Shown here: one piece after another, positions 6,280-7,793 of the stretch
How positions within the stretch are numbered: the stretch's first letter is position 1
Layout of the letters: every line of letters begins with the position of its first letter
NCBI GenBank assembly: GCA_033761915.1
Contig: JANRMC010000024.1
Coordinates: 1-7,793 of the forward strand
DNA: 7,793 nucleotides
Direction: 5' to 3'
Origin: JACMLD01 sp033761915
Lineage (GTDB): Bacteria; Bacteroidota; Bacteroidia; Chitinophagales; Chitinophagaceae
The notes under the pieces: model-generated
Told to the model about the DNA's origin: nothing
Databases searched by the model: none
The model's input: only the letters and a program-made list of their open reading frames with translations
Program-made: the position numbers and the translations under genes

Positions 6280-6322
6280 TCGTACCCAATCTCCTACTAA
6301 AAGTCGTACCCCAATTTCCTAC
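6280..6322 (+). repeat. Two-copy direct repeat upstream of the T9SS cargo gene
   Basis: TCGTACCCAATCTCCTAC (6280-6297) and TCGTACCCCAATTTCCTAC (6304-6322) differ by one insertion and one substitution and are spaced 24 bp apart. The tail CCAATTTCC recurs at 6361-6369. A regulator site is possible, as are remnants of a short tandem duplication. Confidence 0.45.
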
Positions 6323-6450
6323 ACAACAAGTTTCCATTTTTAATTAGTTATATCTAATCTCCAATTTCCCTTTTAAAAATCTTTGTGTTTTTCCTCCAAT
6401 AGACCTGTGGGCCACTTGAACAGTTATCTCTACCCATCAAAACAAAAATT

Positions 6451-7752
6451 ATGAAACTGTACCCAAGCCCCAAGGCAAATGATTCTATCATCGCTTACTT
6501 TGCAAAAGTTGCAATAGTAATCGCCCTGTTAAATGTAGTGTTTATGTACGCTGCCAAAAGCCAGGGATTAGTATTTAAAAATTCTTACCTGTACGGAGGA
6601 GTTCCCGGTGCAAACGGTGCCAAATACCGCTTCCCCAATGTAACCACTAATGTGGATGCTATTGTAGAATTGACCGGTCGCTCATCAGACTCTGTAATCT
6701 TATCAAATATTGATATCAGCACAATGGGTCACGATAAGGCCTTTCAACCACAGGTTACTTATGGTGCCGGTAATGTAGGCCGCGGCCCTGCCACCTGGTG
6801 GTTAGAATTTAAAGTATCTTTTGTAAATAGCATGAGCAGCAATGCCATTACCGTTAACAACTTTGCAGTAACTGCATTGGATGTGGATGGCAACAGTGAT
6901 AAGTTACAAGAGATGGTATGTTTCTTTGGCGCTAAAAATTCAGTACTTGAATTAAACACCGTTTTACAAGCTACTAAGATTGGTGATATGGCGGAGTTTG
7001 TAGGACCTGTTCAAACTTTCAACGATATTGATACCGGTGCCACCCTTGTAATGGTTACCAACAACTACGAAAATAAAAACAATTTTACTATGCGTATTGG
7101 TGGTAAAATTTTAACCAGCGGTACTACTGGTGCCACTAACCGCTACAACTCTATCTGGTTCCGCTCTTTTAATTATGCAGCACCTACTTTATTAGATGTT
7201 AAGTTAAGCAGTTTTTCTGCAGCGTTGCTGAACGATAAAGTAGCACTGAACTGGGCTACCAGCATGGAAAAAAACTTCAGCCACTTTGTAATTGAAAGAA
7301 GCGTTAATGGTTACGAGTTTACTGATGCGGCAATGTTGTTTGCAAATGGCAACAGCGAAGTAACCAGCAAATATGCTTACAACGATAAATTACCTGCAGG
7401 CAACAGTGGTATTGTGTACTACCGCTTAAGAATGGTAGATGCAGATGGCCGCTACTCAGTATCTGATGTTAAGCTGGTGCGCCTGGGTAAAAGCACAAAC
7501 GATGTAAAAATTATTACCTATCCTAACCCGGTGGTAAGTGAGCTGAGAGTAACACTGCCGGCCAGCTGGCAAAACAAAGCAGTAAGTTTTGAAGTGTATA
7601 ATAGCAATGGTCAGGTGGTAATAAGAATCAGTAACACACAGGCTTCTCAAACAGAAGTGATTAATGTAAATGAATTAGGCAATGGCTTGTACGTAGTAAA
7701 AGCAACCTGCGATACAGAAACAGCAGTACAACGCATTGTAAAATCAAAATAA
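6451..7752 (+). CDS. Secreted protein with T9SS type A C-terminal sorting domain
   Basis: This is a 433-residue exported protein. A signal peptide with an unusually long n-region (about 15 residues before the hydrophobic stretch 16-34) ends near AAKSQG (34-39). Residues about 40-240 are a beta-rich domain that I do not recognise; it is Asn/Thr/Val-rich with WWLEFKVSF at 116-124 and a single Cys at 157. Residues about 248-345 resemble the fibronectin-III-like module common before the sorting domain in this phylum (VALNWATSMEKNFSHFVIER, 264-283; VYYRLRMVDADGRYS, 322-336). Residues about 352-433 are the type A sorting domain: YPNPVVSELRV (357-367), VYNSNGQVV (382-390), LGNGLYVVKA (409-418) and a final basic KSK. 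The domain directs passage through the type IX system and anchoring or release at the surface, after which it is normally removed. The ATG follows an AT-rich leader (AAAACAAAAATT). No enzymatic motif is visible. The gene is monocistronic as far as the window shows. Confidence 0.9.
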   Translation: MKLYPSPKANDSIIAYFAKVAIVIALLNVVFMYAAKSQGLVFKNSYLYGGVPGANGAKYRFPNVTTNVDAIVELTGRSSDSVILSNIDISTMGHDKAFQPQVTYGAGNVGRGPATWWLEFKVSFVNSMSSNAITVNNFAVTALDVDGNSDKLQEMVCFFGAKNSVLELNTVLQATKIGDMAEFVGPVQTFNDIDTGATLVMVTNNYENKNNFTMRIGGKILTSGTTGATNRYNSIWFRSFNYAAPTLLDVKLSSFSAALLNDKVALNWATSMEKNFSHFVIERSVNGYEFTDAAMLFANGNSEVTSKYAYNDKLPAGNSGIVYYRLRMVDADGRYSVSDVKLVRLGKSTNDVKIITYPNPVVSELRVTLPASWQNKAVSFEVYNSNGQVVIRISNTQASQTEVINVNELGNGLYVVKATCDTETAVQRIVKSK

Positions 7753-7793
7753 TTAAACGATAGTTTTAAAGGGTACGATCAACAAACGGCCTG

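Larger units (their letters stand above)
5994..6450. other. Divergent intergenic region between dxs and the T9SS cargo gene
   Basis: This 457-bp stretch has no credible gene. It contains the dxs -7 box at the left, a possible plus-strand promoter at 6213-6243, a two-copy 24-bp-period direct repeat at 6280-6322, and a second AATCTTTGTGT at 6378-6388 that copies the one at 6236-6246. If the upstream promoter is used, the plus-strand mRNA would have a leader of about 200 nt. I see no RNA gene or known riboswitch fold. Confidence 0.6.

Noticed and set aside
6759..6959. Minus-strand open frames at 6759-6959 and 7456-7650
   Set aside because: They lie antisense within the T9SS cargo gene, with no recognisable protein features.
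1..7793. CRISPR array, tRNA, rRNA, insertion sequence or phage genes
   Set aside because: I found no regularly spaced repeats, no cloverleaf-like sequence, no transposase or integrase motif and no phage structural gene on either strand.

Overview
The window looks like chromosomal DNA from a Bacteroidota bacterium, most likely Chitinophagaceae or a close relative. The signs are a C-terminal type IX secretion (T9SS) sorting domain on the rightmost protein, a Bacteroidota-type lipoprotein with VCBS/FG-GAP repeats at the left edge, a -7 promoter box of the TAnnTTTG type in front of dxs, AT-rich translation starts without a clear Shine-Dalgarno, and a Bacteroidota-style AraC regulator. This placement is inferred from gene content, not from a marker gene.

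Layout. Positions 1-470 (minus) hold the N-terminal 156 codons of a surface lipoprotein with FG-GAP calcium-binding repeats, cut by the window edge. Positions 713-3756 (minus) hold a three-gene cassette read as AraC-family regulator, then a DoxX-family membrane protein, then a 527-aa two-domain protein. Positions 4062-5993 (minus) hold dxs (1-deoxy-D-xylulose-5-phosphate synthase), followed by a clean intrinsic terminator at 4009-4039. After a divergent 457-bp intergenic region, positions 6451-7752 (plus) hold a secreted T9SS type A cargo protein.

The most interesting item is the 527-aa protein at 713-2296. Residues about 97-300 form a fumarylacetoacetate hydrolase (FAH) domain with its His-Glu dyad and acidic metal ligands in place. 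Residues about 320-525 resemble the luciferase domain (Pfam PF17648/DUF5519) to which fungal luciferase Luz belongs. In luminous fungi Luz oxidises a pyrone luciferin to caffeoylpyruvate, and a separate FAH-family enzyme, caffeylpyruvate hydrolase, then splits that product. Here the two activities that act in sequence in fungi appear to be fused in one bacterial polypeptide with a probable export signal. A DoxX protein lies 21 bp upstream and an AraC regulator precedes that. I infer an oxidative pyrone- or polyketide-opening plus acylpyruvate-cleaving system, used for catabolism or detoxification. Light emission is not implied.

The cassette is flanked by diverged copies, in opposite orientation, of a short intergenic repeat with the exact core GTGCGACGCAAC. 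It is more AT-rich than dxs, at least in the araC part. A perfect 10-bp inverted repeat overlaps the araC start codon and may be an autoregulatory site. dxs and the T9SS protein appear to be unrelated neighbours.
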